Source: Mugil cephalus | Taxonomy: Eukaryota; Chordata; Actinopteri; Mugiliformes; Mugilidae | Assembly (NCBI RefSeq): GCF_022458985.1 | Contig: NC_061779.1 | Coordinates: forward strand, 22,241,001 to 22,305,000 | Length of the DNA stretch: 64,000 nucleotides | Reading direction: 5' to 3' | In this document: positions 20,065 through 32,971 of the stretch, in pieces | Position numbering within the stretch: position 1 is the stretch's first letter | Layout: each line of letters begins with the position of its first letter | Position numbers and translations under genes: made by a program | Notes under the pieces: model-generated | Databases searched by the model: none | Told to the model about the DNA's origin: nothing | What the model saw: only the letters and a program-made list of their open reading frames with translations

Positions 20065-22943
20065 ACCTAATTTCCCCTCGGGAATGAATATAGTAATCTA
20101 TCTATCTATAGTTTTGGTGTATGCAGCTGCCAAGATAACAGACAAAAATGCATACAAGTAATGGATGTACAAATATTGTGCGTACATGCATGATCTGTTA
20201 CCACTGTTGGTTGTCTATGGGTGGCTCAATAGTGACCTCTGATAGCGTTATAAGGATTCATACATGCATAAGCAGAATCAGGGATGGTCGTGGTAATAGG
20301 AATTCAATTTTCTGTCCTTGAGAGCAGGATTTTCTGTATTATTTTATTTTTTAATTATTATTTCTTATTATTAGAGCTCCATCTTTACATCTCCTTGTCT
20401 GTCTGTAGGCAAGCCCTGGCTGCAATAACACATCTGAACAACTAGTGAATGAAACACAATCACTATTGGTGCCAACATCCCCAGATGAAGTATCTTAACA
20501 AAACTGGAAGTAGCCTATAGAGGTTTTTGCAGGTACTATTTATTTATTATTTTCTTTTTATGAAAAAATGAATACACTTAACCTAGCACAGATGTCTGAT
20601 GCTCCACATCAGACCACTCAGGTTGAATCAGGGTGCTTGTGGATGTACATCAGATATCCATTGACATAAATGTCAGTAGATTCATAAAAATGCAATTAGG
20701 ATGAGACGGAAACAACACAATGCCATGAACATGTTGCTTACCATAATTCTCTCCAGGCTGGGGGCGGAATCAATGAGCAGATGCTTTCAACTTGGCAGGG
20801 AGGACTCTTGTTCCAGAGCAAATATTCTAGCAGATATTATTCATACTGACCCCTCCAAGAGTGCACCTCACGAGAATAGCCTTTCCAAGATGCAAATGAA
20901 GTCTCTTTTACGTCACTCAAGTGGGACAGTCTTCATTTGGTGCCAAACCTTTTTTGATCTTAGTGATCATAAAAATAAACCCTATGTCTGTACAGACCAG
21001 TTTCCTGGCTGCTGTTTGTACTACAAACAAGGCAATGAACAAGCTTGGGTACATTTTCTTCTTGTCATGGGAACGTTTTATAATAGTGTGGACTTCGAAA
21101 TTAATTTAATTTAATTTATTTAGGAAAACAGGTTGGACTCAGAATAAAATCACAATATAACAGACACATTCTATCATATAATATAAAATTGCATGCAGAA
21201 CCCACGGGGAGTAGAAAATATATGGTCCTAAGAAATTAAAATGAATACATTAATATTGATAAATAAACTGGTAGGATAAAGTTTTACGTAAAAGCAAGCA
21301 GCTTATATTTTTGGGGCATTTCTTACATTCATCAGCTGTTTCTCTCCCTGAATACCCTGATGATTCATTATGTAACACTGTTTTAAGTTTTAAAGTTAAT
21401 ATGAGATGGAAATTAGAACTGCCCTTTCACGAATTAGAAAACTCTTATTAAGACTAATATTTAGAATTATGTCAATTTTACCCCTTACACTTTAAGTGCT
21501 GACTGCCAGACAACTTAATCAGATTTAGTAAAGTTGGAAGGTAATGGAATGGATTAAAACTCCTCACAAAGCCGGACTTCAAAGATCTTACTTTGAAACA
21601 CTGACTACATAGTAGTCGGTATAGTTTTATTGGCTGTCTTGATGATATTGTTGGAAGCATATTTAAGCGTATTAATTTTTCTCCTGGGGTGTACCACATC
21701 CTTAATTGCACAATGTGCACTGCTCTCCAACATTCTTAAGTGGTCCATCCCAATCACTGAACAAGAAAAAATCTGTACTCTTACATTGGGATGAATAAAG
21801 GACAGTTCTGATTTCACTCTCATACGTCATTTAAAGTGAAAGCAGTGTTACACAATGAATCTTTAGGGCAACAAAACGAAACCAAAAAAAATTGTCTAAG
21901 GCAACATCATTACAAAAAGACAAGTAAAGAAAGTGGTTGAATTCTAATCAATCCTGTATCAGTGTTTCCTTTAAACAACTTAACTGCATCTGTTTTGCAG
22001 ACAGAGAGTGAAACCAATTAAACAGGGAGTCTCCTCATACATAAGATTTGGTGCACACTCATTTATCTCCTCTGCAGGATGAAAAGTAGGCTGCTGAAGA
22101 AAGAGGGCAGAAAGCGGAGGAAGGAACTGAATCGGTGTCACACCAGCACATTTTGACAAATATGATTCTCTTATCCCTCTTAGCTGCGTATTCACTCTGT
22201 GGACGTGCTCAAGTGTGACAGCGCTACAAGTACCAGAATAACAGTGACTGATGTGAAGCGTTTGTGTGAGGGATGAGAGGAAAGATATTTTTCCATTTCC
22301 ATTTGGCTGGACGACTGGAAGCAGTTGTGCTTTGTTGCTGCTGTTACATACACTAAAATATGAACGAGCAGAGGTGTGAGTGCATGTAAATGATGGAGAG
22401 GTGAACGTTACTCTGCGAGAAGTTATGGGATTTTCTGAACCTGTAAATGACCTCTTTGTGTCTCACAAATGCTGGTGTCACTCCGTGATTACATCTCCTC
22501 CCCACACACCCACCACAATCCAGCTCTTAAGTCATTATACACCAGAAGAGGACGTCTCTCTCTAATCTTGCAGATGTACTTCATTTTTAGTCAAACTGCA
22601 TGAAATCAGGTTTTTTTTTTAATATAACCCCCACAGCAAGTTCTCCATCCACACCACGCACAAGGACAGAAGTTAGGGATCATGCGTTACTTGTCACCAA
22701 GTGGATTATTAGAGGAGGGTCATTAGCAACATGGCTGCAGTGGCTCTGTGTGTGTCTCCAGAGAACCTTTTCTCAAAGAGCATGGGGTAGTTGACGACAT
22801 TACTAACGTTTATGTCACCAGCCAAGCAAGCACGCGGCACACACATGTCACGAATGTTGTGTGTGATCATGTGGTTCAGTACTCTTCAAGTACATTTGAA
22901 CATTTTGAAAAGAAAGAAAAAGACTTAAATGTACTTGAAAATA
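20065..22943. other. Intergenic, no gene seen
   Basis: AT-rich sequence with a short (TCTA)n near 20097 and several small open frames without splice context or family resemblance, the longest at 20701-21114. Nothing here is supported as a gene. Confidence 0.6.
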
Positions 22944-23769
22944 TTTATTAAAGTACATATGACAAACATAGATGTTTATATATAAAGTCAAATAAATTCA
23001 AAGTATAAAGGTTCTAATTTCTCTTTGAAAAAAGGTCTTTGAAAACCGAGGCGGCTTTAGAAGTCGACAAGAGTAGTACATCTACAACTCCACATGGTTA
23101 TGAACAAAATATGAGAATAAATAAAGACATTTCGAAAGGCAATTCGTTTTGCTCAGGAATAGAAGCAATAGAGCAGAGATTTAATTTTCTGTGAGGCTGG
23201 AAAACAAGAGCTCCAACCTTTGACAAAGCTTTGTAATGACACTCCACTACTTCAGTGACGGCCAGGTCACGTCTGACGCTTTGCTTGGTCAAAGTATTAA
23301 CAGTGTAGTAAGTCACAACACTAGCATTTTTAACCGTCCTTTCTATGAGGACTGGTCAAGTACAAAAATCTGGATTGAAAACAAAAATAACTATGCAGTT
23401 TCAAACTGGAAAAATATCAACTATTGTCCGTCTTTCAAGTTTTTCTTATAGACATCTACAGTAGAAAAGGAATACATTTGAAGAGTGGCGTGTTCAACAC
23501 TGTGTCATCTGCTACCTTTACGCGCATATATGTACAGCAATATGACCAGCTCGCGGTAGAGATCTTCACAGAGACTCAGGAAGTGCACCTTCAAGCGCTA
23601 TACTGTACGCTGACATGTTAGTACATGTATATTAAATGCACAGTCTCAGCAGCAGCTCACACACAGGCAGGCTGGCAGATGGGCCAGTTTGGTTCAGTTC
23701 AGTTGGCCTCCGTCTGAAGCGGCGCCAAGGTGAAGCGAAGAACATGGGCACCGGGAGAAGATGGGAACC
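22944..23769 (-). other. Probable 3' UTR of the C11orf96 homologue
   Basis: Minus-strand sequence from the stop codon down to an AATAAA (22944-22949), about 820 nt. A long 3' UTR is plausible for this small single-exon gene; the end is inferred from the signal only. Confidence 0.45.
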
Positions 23770-24150
23770 TCACTGGGTGGAGTCGGAGTCGCTGGAGTCC
23801 AGGCTGGCATGTGTGGTAGTTGGGGTGCAGCTGTGATGGGCAGCTGGCGGGCAGTGGAGGGTCTGCGTGCTCCGCCTCAGGTTCTCCAAGGACTGCAGGA
23901 AGGAGCGGCGTGCCCTCTCCTCTTCCAGAGGTGAGGAACCTTCCTCCTCTACTTCAGCGATCTCGGCGAAGGTGACGGGTTGAGTTTTGAAGCGAGCTTC
24001 CCGAGGTCGGCGGGAGCGGCTCTTGCCCCTTGCTGGGCCCTTAGGGACAGGCAGCTGCTGGGGGAACTCCTCCATGGCAGAGGCCATATAGTGAGCCGGG
24101 AGAACGTGGAAACCAGAGGTTTCCATAACCATCTGACGCACAGCAGCCAT
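23770..24150 (-). CDS. C11orf96: C11orf96 homologue, small uncharacterised vertebrate protein (126 aa)
   Basis: A single-exon ORF. The conserved C-terminal core is plain: RRPREARFKTQPVTFAEIAE, VEEEGSSPLEEERARRSFLQ, SLENLRRSTQ and the terminal LDSSDSDS, matching what I recall of mammalian C11orf96. I start at MAAVRQMVMETSG (24150); an ATG 12 codons upstream is in frame but lies outside the similarity. The protein is hydrophilic with a basic patch (GKSRSRRPR) and an acidic Ser-rich end, no signal peptide and no membrane segment. Function is unknown. A TATA box about 320 bp upstream suggests focused, inducible transcription. Its place next to alkbh3 and hsd17b12 repeats the human gene order. Confidence 0.9.
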   Translation of the reverse strand: MAAVRQMVMETSGFHVLPAHYMASAMEEFPQQLPVPKGPARGKSRSRRPREARFKTQPVTFAEIAEVEEEGSSPLEEERARRSFLQSLENLRRSTQTLHCPPAAHHSCTPTTTHASLDSSDSDSTQ

Positions 24151-24470
24151 GGTGGTAAAAGATGAAATTAAATGTGGTTGAAACAAACGTTAACACCAGG
24201 TGCAAAAAACGACTCAAACTTGGTGCCTTGTCCTGTTTCAGGAAAAATGTTTGTCTCAGGAGCAACAAGGCGAACGTCTGTCCAAAGTCAGGCCGAACGA
24301 GCACTCCACAAAGCCTTGAGCCACTTTCAAGCTTCACTGCTCAGCTTCTGCTCTTCACTCCGCAGTATGCTTCAACTCAGCTGCTGCCTGCTGTCTCTAT
24401 CCTGCCTCTCGCTTTGTGCCTGTGAATCTCAGCCTGCCGAAGCTATTGCCACAAACAGCCCCGGCGATCT

Positions 24471-24478
24471 CTTTTATA
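24471..24478 (-). promoter_or_regulatory. TATA box of the C11orf96 homologue
   Basis: TATAAAAG on the minus strand in CTGCTATAAAAGAGATCG. Initiation about 30 bp further would give a 5' UTR near 300 nt. An alternating CT-rich stretch lies just upstream in gene direction (24496-24530). Confidence 0.7.
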
Positions 24479-24559
24479 GCAGCTCACAACCCACTCTCTC
24501 TCTCTCTCTCGCTCTCTCCCTCCTCCCTCTGCATGCCAGGTCCCTCCCACTCCCCTCCG

Positions 24560-25484
24560 TCACAGTTCCGGCCTCTGTAGCAGTCAGCCCCTCAAAATAA
24601 AAATATGAGAAGACAACATCAGTGTGTACACTGTGTGGGGGCCTTGAATATTTTGTGGTGGAGACATGTGTAGACACAGGGGGAGAAAGGGAGGGGGAGA
24701 CAACTGAGACAGACAGAGACGATGGGGTAAAAAGACTTAAATGCCACGACGGTCCTTCAGGTTGTCGCTTGTTTATAACTGTATCTCTATTTCTAACTCC
24801 TGAAATGGCACCGTGTGTAAGTACACTGAGAGCCACTAGAAACCAGAGTCACACACTCTATTTAAACACACACCTGGTCAATAAAACCAGCTTCTCATAT
24901 TTCACCGGCCAGCGGCTTTACTTGCCAAAGTAACTGTGAACTGATCATGTAGACATAGTCTGTACGGAGACTCAAACGAAAATGTTTAAAGAGGACCATT
25001 TCCCCTGAACTCACCCTGACAAGTGCAAAGCGTGGCAGCTTATGCTTACCGTGTTCATATTGTGTATATGTAAACACGAAAACAGGAGAGACAAACAGCG
25101 AAAGATATCACAGGCCCTGTGTTGATACAACAATCCCATCTCTTACCTTGTGACAGCCACATGTGTGTACTTACGCACACAGACCGAGCTACGTGTACTG
25201 TGGATTCACTCCATCCATCTGTAAAGAGTCACATTAGTTATTAGTATCAGGCTGTACATTTTTAAAATTAAGGTACAAGATTCCTGATATCATTATCAAC
25301 TGAGGGTCATATGTTTCAATGCCACTGTTTTTAGTGGGGAAAAGTGGGGACGACCTAGATACACATTGCAAGAACTTGCAACATATTTTCTATATGTAAT
25401 GCAAGCCATTTATGTTTTGACACATCAGTGCGGACACAAGTTGACATCTAATAAGTATTTCCATTAACATGTACGCCCATCAGA
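24560..25484. other. Intergenic, no gene seen
   Basis: Upstream flank of the C11orf96 homologue. It has GA-rich stretches near 24680-24720 and no supported coding or RNA gene. Confidence 0.5.
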
Positions 25485-26043
25485 CATAACATTATGACCA
25501 CCTTCATAATATTGTGTAGGTCTCTCTTGTGTCTCAGTTGTGACTCACACTGAATGGACATGGACCTTCTGAGAGTGTCCTGTGATGACAACATAATGTT
25601 GCTAGTGGGGTCTTTGTGTCCTACGGGTTGAGGGGAGGGGCCTCTGTGGACTGGACTTGTTCTATGCATCCCATAGACAGCCAGTTGTAAGTCAGTTGTA
25701 AATTTTCCACACCTCGTGCTATATATATATACATATATATTTTTTTTTTATTTTATTATTATTTTTTTTTTGAGTTGTTCCTAAAGCATTTTTGTGTGTG
25801 TGTCTCTGTGTCAGGCTGCATCCTGCTGGGGATAGCTGCTGCCATCAAAGAGTGTCATTGCTATGAGGTGGGGGAGGTGGGGGAGGTGTGGGTGTCTGGT
25901 CTGGTCGGGTCTGGTCTGGTCTAGGTGGGTCTGTGTCTAAGTAACATTCACATGAATACTAGGTCCAAAAGTTTCCCAGCAGAACATTTAATTATCACAA
26001 CATGGTCAATGTTATTCACTTCTCCAGTGGTTATAATGTTGCG
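25485..26043. mobile_element. Non-autonomous DNA transposon remnant, copy 1
   Basis: The left end ATAACATTATGACCACCTTC and the right end CCAGTGGTTATAATGTTG are imperfect inverted repeats. The interior shares many blocks with the copy at 36430-36897, for example GACATGG[AG]CCTTCTGAG, GGGGAGGGGCC, CTGCATCCTGCTGGGGAT and TTTCCCAGCAGA. No intact ORF. A Tc1-like origin is possible but was not tested. Confidence 0.7.
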
Positions 26044-27770
26044 GCTGATAAGTAATGTAAACAACCAAATCTTTGTGGCAACAATTAAAAATAAAATGTT
26101 CTTCCAAATTAATCTACAAGCTTTCAGAGTTTACTGGAATAGCAGACAGTGTTAGACAACATTCCCATGAGACATTTGGCATCCACCACGTTCATGGACA
26201 ACCACAAAACACTGTTGTGCCACCAATGTTGAGTCCCACAGTGTGAGTTTCTGTTTCTCTTAAGGCTATTAATATATTATGTTTACTTCTTGATAACTGG
26301 GCTATGATCTCCCACACCAAATCCCTAATGAATACAAAAAGAAAAAAAAAAAGTCTTTCACAATAAACACAAGCAGTGATAGGGAGGTTTTGATTAGGGC
26401 TGTTGTCAAAGCAACATTCATCATTCTCAATATGGCTTGTTTCTGGTAGTCACCTTAATTAAGGATATTTAAAGTTACACAGTTCAAACTGAGTCCAGAG
26501 TTTTACAGAGACATCTCTAATAACACTAATCAGATCGACCATAGCACGCAATTTGTTAAAGAGCAGCAAACAAACACACTCTCGTACTGTAGGTCAACAC
26601 ACATGATAAAAGCCTGTCAGTGTCTGCAGGCAAGCTGAGAGTCTGTGAATTAATCTAATTGAGTATTGTGTTGAGCGTAAAAATGTGGAAGATAAATAAA
26701 AGCATTTGATACTGATTTTCTTCTTTTCTTCTTTCCTTCTTTTCTTCCTTTTTTAATTACTATCAACATATATTAGACATACATCAAACAACAGATAGAT
26801 AAACGACAGATAAAAGACTGGAATCAAAATTATGTGTGCTTGTGTGCGTAGTAGTGATAACAGTGATAATCATATTTACAATTAAAACAATGAAAATATA
26901 GTAATATAGTGGTAATGGGAATTATAATAAGGCTTGTGGAAGTAATAACGGTAACTTCAATGACTGCAAAAATAGTAACAATAAAAATGATTCTGATAAT
27001 AATAGTAAGAGGGAAGGAGGGAGGATGGATGAGGTGTGCGAGAAGTAGAGGATGCATAAAATGTAGCAGGCAAATTTAGATGCCTCAGGTCTCTACAACT
27101 GTCGGCCACCAACATTTATAACACTGCAATAATATTATCATCACCAACCTAACCTACACCGTTTCATCATGTGTAGGGAGAGTGGAATGATAATAGGTTC
27201 TCTGGCAAAACAAATGGATCAGTTGTTTTTTACCCCCTTGGATAGAAAATGAATGTTGACCAGATTTTTTTTACCTTTTTTTCTTTTTATTAATCCTGAG
27301 TGTGTGTGTGGGAGTGTGAGCATGTGTGTGGTAGGATATCTTTCTCTGTGAGGGGATGATGATGTTTCCAGTGAGATATAATCAGAGAGTAGGTTTTTCC
27401 AGTGAGCCAAGTGTAAGGTGATTTCCAGTTCATAAGCATGGTTTTCTTGGTGATGATTACGGCCACAAGGAGTCACAGTCTACTGTGTTCACTGTTGAAG
27501 TTGAATGATGAGAAGTTGCCTAGTAGGCAGAGTGATGGTAATATTGAGTGTTGATGATGATGCCATCCTCTCAAAACTGCTGTGAGTCGGTAGTATTATT
27601 ATTTACACTGCTAATATTCCACTTTAAAAGCAACCGTTTAAACTTTAAAAGGCTGCTTTTGGCCGTAGTTACGCTAGTGGATAAAAATTATGTGGCCAGA
27701 AAAAAAAAGTGAATATCCCTGTTTGCGAATCAGAAAACAAGATGAGAGGCCACAGACGGTCACAGTCACA

Positions 27771-27790
27771 GGAAGTGAAAGTGAAAGTCG
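27771..27790 (+). promoter_or_regulatory. IRF-type GAAANN hexamer cluster
   Basis: Two consecutive AAGTGA hexamers followed by AAGTCG, the pattern bound by interferon regulatory factors in interferon-responsive enhancers. It stands alone 3.3 kb upstream of the C11orf96 start. Function is inference. Confidence 0.3.
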
Positions 27791-28093
27791 CAGGAGACCA
27801 GTAAACGGACTCATCAGCAGCCCGAGCATCAAGTCACGTCATCCCAACTGTGACAGTAATGACTAAATTTATCAGTGGCACCGATGACGGGGGCATGTCA
27901 TTGTCATAGGTGGGATGGCTCGGTTATGTTCAGCCAGTAGATTGTTTGTTTTTACACACTTGACACAGGTCAAATGTTTAGTGATAAAAATCACTTCCCC
28001 CGTCATTCAGCTCATTTCTGAGTAATTCGAATGCTGTTGTCAGAAAAAGAAAGAAAAAAGAACAGCAGGAGAAATTTGTTATTTCACCATCTC

Positions 28094-28127
28094 TGTGAAA
28101 GTGCCTGTGCTTCGGGGCACTTTCACA
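28094..28127. other. Perfect 12-bp stem, 10-nt loop hairpin
   Basis: TGTGAAAGTGCC at 28094-28105 pairs exactly with GGCACTTTCACA at 28116-28127. The stem is too short for a microRNA precursor and the flanks do not extend the pairing. Each arm carries a GTGAAAGTG core. Confidence 0.85.
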
Positions 28128-29101
28128 TTAACTGCACGCAGCAAGAGAAAAGAAAGCCAGGCCAATGCACCTCCGGGAACAGTTCCAACCGGATTAATCT
28201 TGTAGTATAAGACCCAGTTTGATTTATGCAAAGTCACGCTGCAGGCTCGTCACAGACGTCTCTTCACGGGTTGCTGCAGGTCACAGCTAGTGCTGTCACA
28301 TACAGTAATGTCACAGGCAAAATCAAAGACTGATGCATGGTGAGGGGATAGTTCACTGCAAATTTCAACACTGTCTCAAAGACTGAAGACTAACAAATTA
28401 GTTTTATACATCATGTGTTTTGTTCCAGCACCAGTGTTTGAAATCCTCAAACTGCAGGATCATGTATGGTAAGTAAGTATGCCAATCAAAGCAATATTGT
28501 GTTTTCCCAATGTAAAATATTGACATTTTGCCGACTCTGGATGTTACACAACTGGAATCCGACTCCATAACTCCACACACAACCCTAACCCTCACCTAAC
28601 TGACTGCCACCCATGCTTACTAATATTAACTCGTAGTATCATCCACAGGCACGTACCCCATGCATGTACGATCAGTCGCAATGAGGTGACACCTTTTCTG
28701 CACTGCAGGCGTTGCCCTCATGGGGTTTCCTCTGCCCTGGTTGCAGTGGTTTTAGGAGTGACGTTACACCTCAAAACAGCTCCCCTGTTCTGTCATGCAT
28801 TCCACGGATGCCAACATAGGAGAGTAAGATGGAGGCCAGGTTTCTTGTCTCACACATAGAGCTTAGCAACACACACACACACACAGGCACGCACGCAGAT
28901 TATGACTCCGGGATGTGAACACGCAAATACACCCTTGCTCTATTTTGGGAAGATCTAAGGTCATCTGTCAAACCAGCAGTTGCCAGTCAACTGACATCAC
29001 AAGACACAACACTTTGTGTTCATGAGTGTGTGTGTGTGTAATGTGAAGGTGTCTTTGCATACAAACATGTTGCATGAGCAGGAATTGAGTAGGGCAAGAG
29101 C

Positions 29102-29122
29102 TGTGTGTGTGTGTGTGTGTGT
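29102..29122. repeat. (TG)n microsatellite
   Basis: About ten TG copies in a row. Confidence 0.9.
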
Positions 29123-32100
29123 CCTTGGGGATGACTTGTTTTCCTGAAAGACCCAGACAAGGCTGAATCATACGCGGTACACAAAGACACAGTTTGACAA
29201 AAACAACGGTCAGAAAACCTTTCGCCTCACATTTGTCCTCCAAGCCCTCAGTTTAATTTGAAACATGGCGGCTTCAAATGAGGTAAGGATGAAATGATGA
29301 CAGAGGTGACAGAAGTGAGTCACCCCTCCTTGTGGCATTCACATTCTCGAAAGTGGGAATTTTTCAGAAAGTTCACTTTTCACGGATAACGGAAGTAAAT
29401 TAATTTCTCTGAGGAAAGTAAGTTTGTGCGTTGCGATTTATTTGTGGGGTTTTTTTGTAACAGCATTGCATGCCTGAAGAAAATGTTGGTGTCCCTAATG
29501 GCTTCATCTTTTCACAACCGACAGTGTGTGCACACAACTTTGTGTCATAATAACTTGATAGTTGTATTTAAAGGCAGCATATATCTGATTTTTCACATTT
29601 TTCTTCCATGGGTTGAACTTTATGGTATATGTTAGAGAACTGATGTCAAACAGAGTTATCGAGACAAAATGTGAAGTGGTTTTGCTCAATTGACATGTGA
29701 TTGGTGAATAACCACTGCCTCTTATCCTCCTCATGCCCAAAAAGGAGATTAGAGGTTGGTCAATACAACACAAATGATTTGTGGGTCTTGAATATTCAGC
29801 TAGATGTTAGTACTAAAATATAGCCAGTGCAGTTAATCATACCACAATGGCATAACCTATTCTCTATTTAGACTTAAAACAACAACAACAACAGCAGCAC
29901 TGTTACACAAGTCATCCTGGGTGCTGCTTTTCTCTTTTCTTTTTCTGTATCCTGTATCCAACAGCTGATGGCATTTTGAGGAGAATACTTCCAGCAGAGA
30001 GCAAGGAGAGAGGACGCTGAGAAATAATCCTCTCCAATCCTCCTGTTAATCACCTACATCATCCTGGCTCCACCCCAAACACACACACTTGAAACAGTTT
30101 TCAATGGACTATTAACTGGGACACCTGAATTTTTTACTTTTTAACAGTGGATTTTTAAAACCAGATTTTGCAGTGATTCCAGACAAACGTACTATTACCG
30201 AGCACGGCAGTGTTTTATATAATTTGCCGCTTGATCCTGTTGTTTTACAGCACTTGCTTTATGGCTCGTTTATATGAGAGATTTATGAGAGATGCTAAAT
30301 CTGTGGTAGCTTTTTAAAGGTGCACGTTAACATCCATTTCTAAATAAGAACTAAAGGTGATACAATGTGTGTATTAATATCACAGAACTGGTTGGGACCC
30401 ACGGAAAGTCATGGATCGACTTTCATCAGGTCACACTTTATTGGTGTGTAAGTGCGCGTGTGTATGTGTGTAATGGTTATGTGGCAGGTAGAGTTACAAG
30501 GCTAAATACAATGGCTGCTAACTTTGTGATTTACATAGATGACACACCAGCAGAGACGTGAGCTACAACCACACGGTCTGTGTAAAGAGAAGTTATAACT
30601 CAAAGTGGACCTGAGAGAATCACTGCAACCAGAGATTTTATAGACTAATCACTCATAAATCTGCTAAACAAAAATCTATGGAGCGAGACCATAACTCTAA
30701 ACATGACAGTAGTATCACAGAATTCATACCCCTCATTCCAAAAACAGCACGACTCTCCAGTCATTTAGATAAAGGCCTGATATTGTTGCTCAGTGGCTTA
30801 GAGGACGTTGGATATGAAATAGTCCAACTTAGTCAGGCGTCATTCTATGCACCAAACATCTGTTTAGTTTATTTCTTGTTCATTAACTTGTTTACACTGT
30901 AAGATATATAATATTTAAGGATAGATCCCCTTTATAGGTTTTGCAACAAGGTCAAAGGAGGCAGACTCACTAACGTTTTTGTATGTGTACACTGCTGACA
31001 GTAAGAATGAGAGAGAAAATGAAAGAAGCAGAAAGCGAGGGAAAGGCACCAAAAAGAAACATCATTCTGAACAGCAATCAAAATTGTAATAAGTAACTTA
31101 TTAACTTATTTAAAATTTGGGAAGATCAGTGATTAGAGCATATTAGAATACATTTCTTTAGTTGGGTCTCCAGCACTTCCTGGATCAATTTACTAAATGA
31201 ATGTACAGCATATTAAATCTTTTTTGTGACTGTTGGTTACATTAGTAACCCAGGGTGCAATGTCAGATAAACTGTAAACGTGGTCATGGAGATACACAGT
31301 TCAACAGTTCACTATGTTTACAGTGCTACAGTGCTGAGAGAGGAACCACAGAGCCAAAACTCCACGATCCTATATACGACAATGAGACGTGCTCCTGACA
31401 CTGCGCTGTCCTTTGTCAATTCAACAATTGGCCACAACGCATAACAATAACCTTCTACAGAAATCATCAGAGTTTCATAAACACACATTAAACATGTGTG
31501 TAGTGTCATGGTAATTTATCCTTATAGCTTCAAGATGAGAGAAACTTTCTGGCATTATATCTGCAAAAGACGGAAAAAAAATCATTTCAAGTGACTTATA
31601 GCTACATATGTTGAAATTTAAGTTTAACATTAATAGTAGTCCACTGCACTTTTTGTATATATGCCAGTGCTTGTTTCTTTTTTATTCTATACCCTACACT
31701 TTTTACTCTTGCTATTTTTGCTGCTCTCTTATATGCCTTTGTAAACTGCAGTTTCTCCATTGTGAAACAAATCAAAATGTTCTTAAACCCATGTGTTGCC
31801 AATAAAATTTTAAACACTTACGCACGCAGACGCAGAAAGAAAGAAAGTTTATTATCCAGGTCCGCTGGGCCAAAAGGTGAGGTACACACCGCAGGCCACA
31901 TTCCCGGACTGGCAAATCACCCTGAGCCCACCGTGATGGGACGCCCTCGATGCCATAGCAACCCAAATGTCAGGAGACTGCTGAAAGAAGGGGAAATAAA
32001 GGCAAGTCCCACAGTTCACGCACTGTACGGTTCTTACCCGCAAAGAACAATGTGTGCACAATCATTCCAGTCCAAGAAACAAACTCAAACCTGTGAACGT

Positions 32101-32948
32101 CAACACTATTTGGCAGACTGTCCTGCAGCTGAAGATGTGAAACGGATATACAATATGGACTCAATCTTAGAGACATATAGCAGATCTAATGCATTAAAAT
32201 AATTGGCTCATCTAATATTAAGTGTTTATGTCAGGTTTACAGGTGCAGCCAGAGATTTATGAACTTTGGACAGTTGTTCTCTGCCTTCAGTCACTTCTTG
32301 GTTAAGCTAAACATCTGGGAAAGCAGCTATACTTTTAATAGTTGGCTGCCTCAAAAGGGGGTCATATTTATGGTGTTTTCAAGAAAAGTCCATATGAGCC
32401 CCGTTGTGGCATCCTCAATGCGTGGTCAGAAGTGAATGGTAAATCACTTTATTGTAATTTAGTAATGGAGTTTTCTTTGTAAGTTTATACGTCTAAGAAA
32501 AATGTGGATATCGAATGCCAAGCATTTTATGTACACAGCTCACTATGTCATAACCACAAGCTTGTGGGTTTCACTTAATGACAAAAAAACACGAGTGCGT
32601 TACATAGTATACTGATGACTGCATCGTGTCGTCTTGTTATTTTATTGTGGTTGTTTTATTGAACATGAACTCTGCATCAGGGAGCAGCGGAGGTAATGCT
32701 AAAAACAATAAACGGACATTTTCTGGGGACAGCCCGCTTCCTCTCCCCGCCATGTCTTGAGACTGAGTCAGTTAGACACTATAGGGACAACATGGTTATT
32801 TATAGACTGAGACTTGGAGACGCATTCCCATGCTGCAACAACACGGTGTCCGTTTATGTGCCCACGGTTAAACCATGTTTTAAGTCGGTCTCATATCCTC
32901 ACAAGAAAGATTTGTATCCAGTATGCTGTGGAAAGGGATCTGCTGGTT

Positions 32949-32971
32949 AAAAAAAAAAAAAAAAAAAAAAA
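32949..32971 (+). repeat. A23 homopolymer tract
   Basis: A run of 23 A residues. It could be the tail of a retrocopy, but the sequence to its left (32690-32940) shows no family I recognise and no target duplication. Confidence 0.8.

Noticed and set aside
20701-21114. 137-codon plus-strand open frame in the empty interval
   Set aside because: No recognisable domain, no splice context, ordinary AT-rich surroundings; length is within chance for this much sequence.
28094-28127. Hairpin as a microRNA precursor
   Set aside because: Only 12 paired bases and no extended stem in the flanks, although the arm contains AAAGTGC.
31762-32202. 146-codon plus-strand open frame
   Set aside because: Looks somewhat protein-like, but no family, start context or splice sites support it.
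32690-32971. Retrocopy ending in the A23 tract
   Set aside because: No recognisable parent coding sequence and no target-site duplication seen.
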